From NCBI GenBank assembly GCA_964430505.1, contig CAYSGH010000011.1:14643-78642 (forward strand): a stretch of 64,000 bases of DNA. Direction: 5' to 3'. Shown here piece after piece: positions 44,399-53,614 of the stretch; position 1 is the stretch's first letter; every line of letters begins with the position of its first letter. The DNA comes from UBA6176 sp032119375 (GTDB lineage Bacteria; Verrucomicrobiota; Verrucomicrobiia; Limisphaerales; UBA9464). Position numbers and translations under genes: made by a program. Under the pieces are notes generated by a model that saw nothing but the letters and a program-made list of their open reading frames with translations, searched no databases and was not told the origin of the DNA.

Positions 44399-44655
44399 AT
44401 TCCAGCCTGAAATCGGCAGTCAAAGAGGGTGCCAAAACGAGGAAACGCCCTTCCCATCGGGTCGGATGGGCTCATGGACAGGAACCCAGGGGCTCACCCT
44501 GCGGGTGAGGTCGAGGTAGGCCCGGTTCGGCTGTAGGCCGGGTCCCCTGACCCGGCGCACCGGGCACGAGGCATCGCCGCGTGCCCGCGTGCGGGCCGCA
44601 CATCGGCGGGGGGGACGTATTTGCGGGCGAGCGCCGCCGTGCGACGTCGGGCGGG
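44399..44655. other. Convergent intergenic region with two hairpins
   Basis: This 257-bp gap separates two convergent genes and has no coding frame of interest. It holds two perfect hairpins: CTCACCC-TGC-GGGTGAG (44493-44509) and GCCGGGTC-CCCT-GACCCGGC (44537-44556). Neither has a T-run, so they are not classical terminators. The second is of the short GC-rich inverted-repeat kind often repeated across a genome. Confidence 0.7.
44537..44556. repeat. Perfect 8-bp-stem inverted repeat
   Basis: GCCGGGTC, a CCCT loop and GACCCGGC form a perfect stem-loop between convergent genes. It may act as a bidirectional transcription barrier or be one copy of a dispersed REP-like element; no second copy is obvious in this window. 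Confidence 0.6.
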
Positions 44656-47600
44656 TCAAAGTCCCGTGACGCGCAGGCGCACGAAGAACGACCTCATCTG
44701 GAGCTCGCCCTGGACCTCGACGGTGACGCGTTCCATGGCCCCGAGGTCCTCGACGGTCGTGCGGGATGGGAACAGGGCGGACCAACCGTTGAAGTTGTCG
44801 GTGAACTGAAGCTGGAAGTTCATCCGGCGTTCCAGCCAGTCGGTCGGCCGCAGGTAGGTGAGCGCGAGCGTGGGAAGCACGCCCGGCACGGAACGCACGG
44901 AGGTGAAGCCCATCTTGTCCCGGGGATCCACGGGCGACGTGCGGTAAAGGAACTCCAGCGCATTGGACGCCCCGTCGCCGTCGGCGTCGGCGGCCGGGTC
45001 ACGCGGGAATCCCGGTGGCAGAACGTAGCCGGCCAGCCATGCCTCGTAGGGTGATGCCGTGGCCGCCACCGAGCGCAACGCGAGGTCGTCGCCCTGGTCG
45101 CGGGCCAGGTAGGCCATCCGCCCGCCAAACACGGTGAGGTCCGACGGGTCGGACGACATCGGCCCCTGGAGCAGGTCCTCGACGAGGACCGTACCCTCGG
45201 CGGTGCCGTCCGTGGCCCACAGCTCGCGGCCCTCGGCGGTCGTCTTGGCGGTGAAGAAGATGCGTCCGGCCCATGGCGTGAGGTCCGCGATGTCGGGCGA
45301 GCTGGGGCCGGGCACCAGGTTCTTGACCGGGCGCGTCCCGGCCTCGGTGCCGTCGGAAAACCAGAGTTCCCGCCCCTCGGCGGCAGTCCCGGCCACGAAC
45401 ACAACGTTGCGTCCCAGGGGCGTGATCCACGCGGGGTCGCTGTCGGGCTCCATCCAGGAGCCCCCCGAGGCCCGGGCGATGTTCGCGACCATGCGGGTGC
45501 CGCCGGGGGTGCCGTCGGTCACCCATGGCTCCGCCCCCCACGCCGTGGTGCCGTTGAAGAAGGCCCGGTCGCCGGCGACCGCGAGATGGCGGATGGACTG
45601 GGCGTGCAGCTCGCCGCGAATGGGGTCGAGGACGCGCCCGAGCGCCGTCGTGCCCTCCGTGGTCCCGTCGGAAATCCACAGCTCGTGGGGTTCGCCGAAT
45701 CGAAGGGCGCTGAAGAGGAGCTTGCCGTTCAGGGTGACGGGCTTCAGCTCGGACACGGGCCGGCCTGCGGTGGGTCCTTCCTCGCGGAACCGACGCGTGC
45801 CGGAGTCGCTGCCGTCGGTGGACCAGTACTGGGCGGTGCCTTGGGTGGCGGCCTGGAAGTAGAGGCGGTCGTTGAACCGGTGAAACCGGTCGATGAAGTC
45901 CAAGCCGGAGCCATCGGCGGCCCTGAGAACACGGACGCCATCGGCTCCACCGGACCAGAGTTCGCGTGGGCGTTGGCCGCTGGCGGAAAAGAGGAGGCGG
46001 CCGTTGAGCTCGGCGGATTGGAACAGGGTGTAGGTGGGGTTGGAGCCTGGGATGGGGAAGGCAACGGGGTCTCCGTCGGCCCCGATGCGCCAGAGGGCGG
46101 GGTTGTTTTGGGTGTCCACGCCGGCCGCCCACGCGAAGCCTGCTCCCGAGGCGATGCGCCACACGTCCAGGGCCACGAGGCGCGAGGTGGGCTCGGGCTC
46201 CGAATCCCGCCATTCGTGGAGGATGGCGCGTCGGAGCGCACCGGCTTGGCCGTTGGTGACAACGAAGGCCCACCCGTTGCCGTGTTCCATCCGGGGCTCC
46301 GCAGCCCCCCCGGCGGGCGAGGCCCACACTCGGGATCCGCCCGTCGGGGTCCATTCGCGCAGGATGGCAAGACGGCCATCGAAGCCGGACACGAGGATGC
46401 GGGAACCGTCCTTGCGGAGAAGCAGGGAGGGCCTTGCGGCACCCGTGTTGAGGTTGGCCAGTCGGCGCGTCCCCGCGGCGCTGCCGTCCGAGACATGAAG
46501 CTCCGCCCCATAGATGGGATCCATGGCTCGGAAGAAGACGCGCCCGCCCACCGGGAGCAGGGACGTGGGATGGCTGGACGCAGGGCCAGCAAAGGAACCC
46601 AAGCTTCCAAGGAGGCGATTCACCCAAATGGGCGTCAGGTCGCGCACGAGTTCCGGGGCCCGGGTGCCATCCCAGCGCCGAAGCTCGTTCCCGAGCCGTC
46701 GGCCTCCGTCCGTGGCTGCGAACCACAGGGAGCCGGGGCCCGCCACGAATGCGGACGGCGAGCTTCCCGTTGGGATGGATGCTGCAACGTCTCCGGCGTT
46801 CGGGGCGACGTCCCCGACAAGCCGCGTTCCCGCGTCCGTGCCGTCCGTGACCCAGGGCTCGTCCCCGACGTCCGACGACAGCGCGGCGAACGCGGCCAGC
46901 GAGCCCGCGGGGGTGAAGCCCCGTGGCTGGCCGCTGGGGACGCGCCCGAATGCATCGGGGCCGCCCGGCCAGAAGTCCCGAAGCAACCGGGTTCCCTCCT
47001 CGGTGCCGTCCGTCACCCAAAGCTCGCGTCCCTCGAAGGCGGACTCGGCGGAAAAAACGAGGCGATCCCCGGCCACGGCCATCTCGGGGTCGCCGAACCG
47101 CGTCGAAAAGGGCGCGAGGACCTTGAGGACGCGTGTGCCCTCGGTGGAGCCATCGGACGTCCAGAGTTCGTGGAACCCGGCCCGCACTCGAAGCGCAAAC
47201 AGGCGGTTGCCCAGGGCGACGAGCCGGTCCCAGCCGGGCGCGCGGAAGTCCGGCTCCTCGTCCGGATGCACCCGCCGCGTGCCCGCCACGGTGCCGTCGG
47301 TACGCCACAAGGCCCGCTGGTCCACGATGAAGTACAGGAGGTCGTCGGCGACGGTCAGGCGGGTGGGGTTCGAGCTGAAGGGCCCCGGGACCAGGTCCAT
47401 GAACGGGACGGTCCCCTCGCCGGTGCCGTCGCTGGTCCACAGCTCGCGCCCGGTGGAACGAACCGTGGCGGCGAACCAGATGCGGTCGCGAAACACGACC
47501 AGCCCGGCCGGGTCCGAAGAGTCGTTGGCCTGAGCCGGGATCCGGTCGGGGTTGATGTCGCGCACGAGCTGGGTTCCGGCCGGGGTGCCATCGGTCGCCC

Positions 47601-50600
47601 ATAGCTCACGACCGGAACCCAGGGTCGGGGTGGAAAACCCGCCGGACTGGTCGGTGGCGGCAAAGAAGACCTTGCCCCGGAAGGAGACGAAGCCGGACGG
47701 GTCCGAGCCTTGGGGTTTGGGATTCAACCCTTCGGACAAGCCAGGGTTGATGTCCTTGAGCAGGCTGGTCCCGCCCGGGGTGCCGTCGGTGCGCCAAAGC
47801 TCCAACCCCTCGCGGCGCGTGAGCGCGGTGAACAAGACGACGTTCGAGACGGTGGCCACGGGCGTGGGGACGGAATCGCCGTCGCCGATGGCTTGCAGGA
47901 GGGGCGCGGTGAACGGGACGTGGTCCAGGCGCACCGAGAGTCGGCCCGGATCGCCCGGAGCCTCGACCCACACGTCCCTCTCGACGGCCGTCGCGGGGTC
48001 GCCCTCGATCTCGACGCGCAGTCGTCGGGGGCCCGGCGGCCCGGACAGGGATCCGAAGGCGAGCGCAACCCGGGCATACCGGGCGGCGACGTAGCCCGCC
48101 AAGCTCGGCTGGGCCGCCGCCGTCTGGTCTTCGAGAAGCCCGGCCACGACGCCATCGCCATCCACGTCGAATCGGGCCCGGAATACCGGGAGCGCGGCGG
48201 CCGTGGAGGGAACGGGAGCCTCGAGGCTCACGAGGTGCGTGGACCCCACTCGCCATGGGTCGTTGGCCAAGGGGGCATGGACCACCACGCCGCGCGTGAC
48301 CTCGACCGGAACCTCTTGGAGGCCGGCCTGCCCGACGGGGTCCACGGCGCGGAGAAGGACACGGCGCGTCCCGGGCCCGCCGGTGACAACGGGGAAGGTG
48401 GCCTGAAATCGATCCGCCCCGAGGAGCGTGGCCTCGAGGACCTCGTCAGGCGACACGACGCCATCCCCGTTGGCATCGAAGGAAACCGTGAGCCGCGCGA
48501 TGCCCTGGTCGTCCCGGGCTTGGCCGGAGACCGTGAGCGGTCCACCGAGGCGCACGGGGTCGGAGGCCTCGGGGTTGAGGAGCCACAGGCTGGGCGGCCC
48601 CGCGTCCACCAGCTCCAGCGAGCGCGAGACCACGGTTCGGTTGCCGGTGACGTCCGCCGCCTCGACCCGGATCGTGCGGGTGCCCGGGGGCCCCCGGAAC
48701 ATCGGGTAGAGGTCGATGTCGCGGATGACGGACGCGCCGCCACCCACGGGGAGGACCTGCCTCTCAAACGCCCCGGGGCCGCCCAGGATGCCGTCGCCGT
48801 TGGCGTCCAGGGACCACGCCAGCTCGGCGATGCCGCTGTCGTCGGTGGCCTGCACGCGCAGCCGGAGCTGCGCGGGGCCGTAGCCCATGCGGCTGCCCTC
48901 GGCAGGTCCCGACTCGATGACGAGCGTCGGCGGAGCGGTGTCCGGTGGCGTCACGCGAACGCCGACCTCGCGCGTGGCGCGGTTGAGCCACGCGTCCTCG
49001 GAGACGATGCGGAGCGTGCGGACGCCGGCCGCGCCGGAGGACTGCGGCAGCATGGCCACGCGCGTCCTCGGTTGGAGGGCTTCGGCAAGGACGGCTGGAA
49101 AGACCTCGGAGGCGGGATCGACGGAGCCGTTGCCATCGACGTCGAACTCGACCCATGCCCGCACGAGGCCGTCCTCGGTCTCGTTGTCTTGGGTGCGCAG
49201 CCGAATCGCCACCGGGCCGCGCGAGGGCAGGGAGTCACCCTCGCGCGGCGTGACCGCCTCGACGACCGGGGGCGTGGTGTCGGGGAAGCTCCCGGACCCG
49301 ACGAGAATGCGAGGGGAAAGCGAGGTGACGTTGCCGGCGGGGTCGGTCGCCTCGACGACGACGGCGCGGGGGCCGTCGGGGCCGGACAAGGAGAAGGTGG
49401 CACGGTAGCGGTCGCCACCCAACGAGGCGGGAACGACGACCTCGTCCGGACCCATGGGGGATCCGTCGCCGTTGGCATCCAGACGTGCACGGAGCTGGGC
49501 GAGGGCGACGTTGTCGGAGGCGGTGAACTCAAAGGCGAAGGTGGACCCGGTGCTGACGCGGATGGGACCGGCCGGCGTGAGCCACGAGAGCCGGGGCGGT
49601 TGCCGATCCAGGGCGTCGGCGGCGAGTTCGACGGGGCCGGGGTCATCGGGGGTGTGAACGGGCGGCAGGGCGGCGGCGTAGCGCATTTGGCTGTTGCCGA
49701 GGTTCCATGGGGTGGCCCATGCATCCATGCGGAGGTAGGCCCACTCGTTGAAGCCGAGTGGGTCGGAACCGTTGGAGTAGCTGTCCACGACGCCGGGAAG
49801 GAGGGCGTCGGGGGCCAGGCCCGGGGGCGCGGGAAGGTTCGTTTGTGCATCCGGGCAGCTCCCCCCTCCGAGCACGAGCGGGACCTGGGGCTCGATCCGG
49901 CTCAGGTGGGTGTAGCTCATGACGCTCCAGTGGACGTCCCCGCGATGGGCGCAGGCGGTTTCGTTGCCGCCGTGGGCAAGGCCGAGGGTGTGGCCGATCT
50001 CGTGGGAGAGGATGCGGCCAAGGTAGGTTGCGGAGAGCGTCGGGTGCAGGCCGGGAAGTTGGATGCTGGGCATGGAGACCACGATGTCGTTGCCCGGAAG
50101 CCGATGGCCATTGAGGGCCTCCGCTCCCCCGAGGACGTCCCGGAAGAAGGCCTCGGAAAGGGCGGAGGCCCCGCTGTTGAGCAAGATGACGTGCCCGCCC
50201 ACCACCGGCTCGGGACGCGGCATCGGCCCCTCGATGGCGATCACGATTCCCGTCGCGTTGCCGTTGGCATCCGTGATGGCGGCGATGCCGTCAGGCGGGA
50301 TTCGACGGACTTCGCCCGCCGCCGGGCCATCCGGGAACCCGACCCATCGAAGATTCAGGACCTTGCGCAAGTTGGCAGGGCTCACCGGCTGGGCGAAGGC
50401 GACCCTCATCTTCTGGCCCTCCACGGCCGCAACGGTGAACGTGACGGGCGCGCCATGGGTGGCATCGACGTGGCCCAGCAAGCTGAGGAAGTCCCCCAGC
50501 ACGGCGTAGCGAAACGCGAACTCGCGGGCGTTCTTGTCGGCGGTCCCGAAGTACCGGTCCTTGACGGCGTCCAGGGGAGCCACCGTGAAGCCTCCCAGCG

Positions 50601-52494
50601 TCGCGCGGTCGGGCGAGCCGATCTGGAGGATGTCGGGCCGCGCCCCGTCCACCGTGACCTCGTCCCCGCCCTGCTGGCCCTCCGGGAAGTTGCGCGAGTA
50701 GGAACGCCCGTCGCGGTCGCGCCGCGGCCCGGCGTCGATGTGCAGCGTGATGCCCAGCTCGCCCGTCACGTTGGTGACGGGAGCCATCGCGAACATCTCC
50801 ACGAGAAGGTCGAGGGCCAACGCGTGGGGCTCGTTGCGCCAGCCCGTCGGGTGGCCCGTCGTCCGCGGAGCCAGCCAGTCCAGCTCCAGGAAAAGGTCCT
50901 TGCGCCGCGGGTCCGCCCCAAAACGCGCCAGCCGAAGGTCGGCCCCGCCATCCCGGTCCGCATCGATCCCCCCATCCGGCCGCTCCCAGTGGTCCGGAAG
51001 CCCGTCCTCGTCCGTGTCGAAGTGCGTGGCCCGGACGAGCGCCGGGCCGTCGTCGGTCTCGACGCGGACGACCGCGACGTGGTCGCACCGGGTGGGCGTG
51101 CGGACGTTGCCGAGCCGGTCGGCGGTGCCGCGCCCCAACGACTGGGAGATGTCCAGCGCGCGAATGGGACGGCCCCGGAACGTGTCCCCCACCTGAAGGA
51201 CTGGGATGGGCCCGGAGGCGTTGAAGACGAGGCGCTCGCCCCCGGGGAGGCTGCGCCGGATGTCCACCCGGAGCGCCCAGATGCCCACGGTGTCGCGGAA
51301 CAGCAGCGGGACCCCGGGCCGATGGGGGTTGTCCCGCGAGGGCGCGTCCGGTTGCGCCGCAAAGAGCAGCCACAGGGTGTCGCCCTCGACGCGCCCATCC
51401 TCGCCCACGTCGTGCCGGATGATGGAAACGGGCTGCATCCCAATCCGGGCGAAGCGGATCGGCCTAAAGTCGGACCGGAGCCCGATCACGTTGGTCGTGG
51501 AGAAGACCACGGTGGGTTGCTTGAACGACGCGCCCTCGACGGGCTGGACGATGACGATGGAGTCGGAACCGTCGCCGGGCTCGTGCCGGGCATAGGCGAT
51601 GAACTCGCCGTCCGCCGTGATGCTCGGGACGAGCGAGAGCGTCGGGTTGAGATTGAAGTCCATGGCGCCCATCACGGCGGGCCTGCGGTCAACCTCGCGG
51701 ACCAGCCCCCCCGGCTCGACCACGGCGATGCGGCGGTCTGAATCCACGAACTCGCCCAGGACGACCCGGCCGTTGTCGGCGACGGCCAGGTGGGCAAACT
51801 CGGCCAGGAAGAGCCCGTCGGATGTGCCGCCCTTGGCAAGGGGGACGCGGAGCTGGAGGGCCGAGCCACCGCCCCCAAAGCCCAGCACATCGTGGACGCC
51901 CAGCCAGGGCGGGTTCTGCTCGGCGTGCCGGCGCGTGTCGAACCCGATCAAGGCGATGCGGCCGTTGCGGCTGACCGCACCCCGGAAGGGCAAGATGCCC
52001 CGGCACGGCTTGGCGAAGCCTTCGGAGTCCAGGATGACCACGCAGATGGAGCCCGCCGGGCGGATGGGGTCGCCGGCCACGAAGATGTCGTTGCCGCTGA
52101 AGACCGTGCCATCGAGCGCCAAGCCACTCGTCCCCTGGTAGAAGCCCGTGCCCTTGCCCACCTGGTCCAGCAGGCCGCCCAGGCCAGGCCGGCCGATCAC
52201 GCGGTGCGTGTCCACGACCGACTGGCTGGGATCGATGTCCGAGCGGAAGGTGGCCTCGAACAACACGTCGCCGGCGTCGTTGATGGCGTGCCAGAAGTTG
52301 ATGGCGGCGGCCCCGGGCTGACTGGGGTTCGGCTTCTGAGTCAACTGGGCGGCCCCGGTCTTCGAGCTCCCCACCTCGGCGACGGCCTCGTATTCGTAGT
52401 AGGGGGTGCCGCCGACATCTCCCGCCCATGCTATGGGCGGCGTGAGGCAACAGGCCACGGCCAGGATCCGGGCCATTCCAAGGTGGGCGCGCAT
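44656..52494 (-). CDS. Giant secreted protein with metzincin zinc site and ELWxxDGT repeats
   Basis: The protein has 2612 residues with a signal peptide (MARILAVACCLTPPIAWAGD, from residue 7). Parts in order: an N-terminal region of about 480 residues of propeller-like character; a calcium-loop stretch near 490 (DTDEDGLPDHWERPDGGIDA); a metalloprotease-like part with 'HEIGHTLGLAHG' near 830, the metzincin HExxHxxGxxH motif; four Ig-like segments about 1000-1450 with DANGDG loops; then about fourteen repeats from 1560 to 2440 of the form ELWxTDGTxxGTxxxxDxxPG; a DADGDGASNALEF calcium stretch near 2500; and a C-terminal module (FNGWSAL...FFVRLRV). The repeats are a known but poorly understood ELWxxDGT family. 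It is likely to be a surface or secreted adhesin/protease. Confidence 0.88.
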   Translation of the reverse strand: MRAHLGMARILAVACCLTPPIAWAGDVGGTPYYEYEAVAEVGSSKTGAAQLTQKPNPSQPGAAAINFWHAINDAGDVLFEATFRSDIDPSQSVVDTHRVIGRPGLGGLLDQVGKGTGFYQGTSGLALDGTVFSGNDIFVAGDPIRPAGSICVVILDSEGFAKPCRGILPFRGAVSRNGRIALIGFDTRRHAEQNPPWLGVHDVLGFGGGGSALQLRVPLAKGGTSDGLFLAEFAHLAVADNGRVVLGEFVDSDRRIAVVEPGGLVREVDRRPAVMGAMDFNLNPTLSLVPSITADGEFIAYARHEPGDGSDSIVIVQPVEGASFKQPTVVFSTTNVIGLRSDFRPIRFARIGMQPVSIIRHDVGEDGRVEGDTLWLLFAAQPDAPSRDNPHRPGVPLLFRDTVGIWALRVDIRRSLPGGERLVFNASGPIPVLQVGDTFRGRPIRALDISQSLGRGTADRLGNVRTPTRCDHVAVVRVETDDGPALVRATHFDTDEDGLPDHWERPDGGIDADRDGGADLRLARFGADPRRKDLFLELDWLAPRTTGHPTGWRNEPHALALDLLVEMFAMAPVTNVTGELGITLHIDAGPRRDRDGRSYSRNFPEGQQGGDEVTVDGARPDILQIGSPDRATLGGFTVAPLDAVKDRYFGTADKNAREFAFRYAVLGDFLSLLGHVDATHGAPVTFTVAAVEGQKMRVAFAQPVSPANLRKVLNLRWVGFPDGPAAGEVRRIPPDGIAAITDANGNATGIVIAIEGPMPRPEPVVGGHVILLNSGASALSEAFFRDVLGGAEALNGHRLPGNDIVVSMPSIQLPGLHPTLSATYLGRILSHEIGHTLGLAHGGNETACAHRGDVHWSVMSYTHLSRIEPQVPLVLGGGSCPDAQTNLPAPPGLAPDALLPGVVDSYSNGSDPLGFNEWAYLRMDAWATPWNLGNSQMRYAAALPPVHTPDDPGPVELAADALDRQPPRLSWLTPAGPIRVSTGSTFAFEFTASDNVALAQLRARLDANGDGSPMGPDEVVVPASLGGDRYRATFSLSGPDGPRAVVVEATDPAGNVTSLSPRILVGSGSFPDTTPPVVEAVTPREGDSLPSRGPVAIRLRTQDNETEDGLVRAWVEFDVDGNGSVDPASEVFPAVLAEALQPRTRVAMLPQSSGAAGVRTLRIVSEDAWLNRATREVGVRVTPPDTAPPTLVIESGPAEGSRMGYGPAQLRLRVQATDDSGIAELAWSLDANGDGILGGPGAFERQVLPVGGGASVIRDIDLYPMFRGPPGTRTIRVEAADVTGNRTVVSRSLELVDAGPPSLWLLNPEASDPVRLGGPLTVSGQARDDQGIARLTVSFDANGDGVVSPDEVLEATLLGADRFQATFPVVTGGPGTRRVLLRAVDPVGQAGLQEVPVEVTRGVVVHAPLANDPWRVGSTHLVSLEAPVPSTAAALPVFRARFDVDGDGVVAGLLEDQTAAAQPSLAGYVAARYARVALAFGSLSGPPGPRRLRVEIEGDPATAVERDVWVEAPGDPGRLSVRLDHVPFTAPLLQAIGDGDSVPTPVATVSNVVLFTALTRREGLELWRTDGTPGGTSLLKDINPGLSEGLNPKPQGSDPSGFVSFRGKVFFAATDQSGGFSTPTLGSGRELWATDGTPAGTQLVRDINPDRIPAQANDSSDPAGLVVFRDRIWFAATVRSTGRELWTSDGTGEGTVPFMDLVPGPFSSNPTRLTVADDLLYFIVDQRALWRTDGTVAGTRRVHPDEEPDFRAPGWDRLVALGNRLFALRVRAGFHELWTSDGSTEGTRVLKVLAPFSTRFGDPEMAVAGDRLVFSAESAFEGRELWVTDGTEEGTRLLRDFWPGGPDAFGRVPSGQPRGFTPAGSLAAFAALSSDVGDEPWVTDGTDAGTRLVGDVAPNAGDVAASIPTGSSPSAFVAGPGSLWFAATDGGRRLGNELRRWDGTRAPELVRDLTPIWVNRLLGSLGSFAGPASSHPTSLLPVGGRVFFRAMDPIYGAELHVSDGSAAGTRRLANLNTGAARPSLLLRKDGSRILVSGFDGRLAILREWTPTGGSRVWASPAGGAAEPRMEHGNGWAFVVTNGQAGALRRAILHEWRDSEPEPTSRLVALDVWRIASGAGFAWAAGVDTQNNPALWRIGADGDPVAFPIPGSNPTYTLFQSAELNGRLLFSASGQRPRELWSGGADGVRVLRAADGSGLDFIDRFHRFNDRLYFQAATQGTAQYWSTDGSDSGTRRFREEGPTAGRPVSELKPVTLNGKLLFSALRFGEPHELWISDGTTEGTTALGRVLDPIRGELHAQSIRHLAVAGDRAFFNGTTAWGAEPWVTDGTPGGTRMVANIARASGGSWMEPDSDPAWITPLGRNVVFVAGTAAEGRELWFSDGTEAGTRPVKNLVPGPSSPDIADLTPWAGRIFFTAKTTAEGRELWATDGTAEGTVLVEDLLQGPMSSDPSDLTVFGGRMAYLARDQGDDLALRSVAATASPYEAWLAGYVLPPGFPRDPAADADGDGASNALEFLYRTSPVDPRDKMGFTSVRSVPGVLPTLALTYLRPTDWLERRMNFQLQFTDNFNGWSALFPSRTTVEDLGAMERVTVEVQGELQMRSFFVRLRVTGL

Positions 52495-52744
52495 GGGGAT
52501 TTGAGTTGGCTGTGCAGTCCACGCGGCTGGGTTGCCCCCAGGGGCCTTCCCTCCCGTGGATGGTGGAAGGCCAACACAAGCCAGCGGGCCAAGTCTATTT
52601 CAAACCGAAGGGGGCCTGCGCGATGGGACGACCGCACGGTGCACCCCCGCGAAAGCCTGTGAAGTTCGGATGGCCTTCCGCCGCAACCACGATGCAAGGG
52701 CCCGGGCCCTTGGAGCCCGCGGATCCCACGTCATCCCGTGTCCC

Positions 52745-53524
52745 TCACGGGACGGTGGGCCGGCGATGCACCTTGTGGAAGGCCGCCTGGTCCGTGGGCT
52801 TGATCACCATCTCGTCGATGCACACGTGCGGCGGCCGCGTCGCCATCCAGACCATCGCCTCCGCCACGTCCTCCGCCTGCAATGGCCGGACCCCCGCGTA
52901 CACCTTCGCAGCCCGGGCCTCGTCCCCACCGAATCGCACCAAGGAAAACGCCGTCTCGGCCATGCCAGGGTCGATGGAGCCCACGCGGATGCCCGTTCCA
53001 TTCAGTTCCAGGCGCAGCGCCTGCGTCACCGAACGCTCCGCCGCCTTGACCCCGCAGTAGGCGGCCCCGCCCTCGTAGGCCGTATGCCCGGCAATGGAAC
53101 CCACGTTCAAGATCCAAGCGCCGTCGTCCCTTGGAACCAACGGAAGCAACGCCCGCGTCACCCGCAGCAACCCCAGGAAGTTCGATTGCACCATCGCCTC
53201 CCAGTCCGCGTCCCGTGCCGTGGCCACGGGATCCAGCCCGTGCGCGCCGCCCGCGTTGTTCACCAGCACATGCACCGTGGAGGTCCGCCCGCGCACCGCC
53301 GCCGCGAACGCCTCCACCTCCGGCGTGGAACCCACGTCCACCCCGAGGGCGTGCGCCGAGGCCGCCCCGGCCGCCCGGCACGCCGAGGCGACCTCCTCCA
53401 GCCGCTCCCGGCGCCGCGCTGCCAGGACGACGTGGCAACCCTCCCGCGCAAACGCCTGCGCCGCCGCCGCGCCAAACCCGCTCGACGCCCCCGTCACCAC
53501 CACCCATCGCCCCGTCAGCTTCAT
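52745..53524 (-). CDS. Short-chain dehydrogenase/reductase
   Basis: The protein has 259 residues from the ATG at 53524 (MKLTGRWVVVTGASSGFG). The dinucleotide site is TGASSGFG near residue 10, NNAG appears in 'VHVLVNNAGGAHG', and the catalytic Ser-Tyr-Lys set is in 'LNVGSIAGHTAYEGGAAYCG' followed by VK (YxxxK). It is a classical SDR close to the YdfG group, which oxidises 3-hydroxy acids such as L-allo-threonine or reduces 3-oxo acids with NADP. Specificity is inferred only. The gene is divergent from homoserine dehydrogenase, whose start lies 90 bp away; whether the two share a threonine-related role is speculative. Confidence 0.9.
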   Translation of the reverse strand: MKLTGRWVVVTGASSGFGAAAAQAFAREGCHVVLAARRRERLEEVASACRAAGAASAHALGVDVGSTPEVEAFAAAVRGRTSTVHVLVNNAGGAHGLDPVATARDADWEAMVQSNFLGLLRVTRALLPLVPRDDGAWILNVGSIAGHTAYEGGAAYCGVKAAERSVTQALRLELNGTGIRVGSIDPGMAETAFSLVRFGGDEARAAKVYAGVRPLQAEDVAEAMVWMATRPPHVCIDEMVIKPTDQAAFHKVHRRPTVP

Positions 53525-53614
53525 CCGGGCATTCAGCGGCAACCCATCATCCCGTGGCAATGCCCCGGATTCAGGCTTCACCCAACGCGTCACGAAAAGG
53601 CATCCTCACCCCCC

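Noticed and set aside
47710..51741. A plus-strand open frame of about 1343 codons antisense to the giant protein
   Set aside because: It has no recognisable motif and the frame is kept open by GC-rich codons of the real gene on the other strand.
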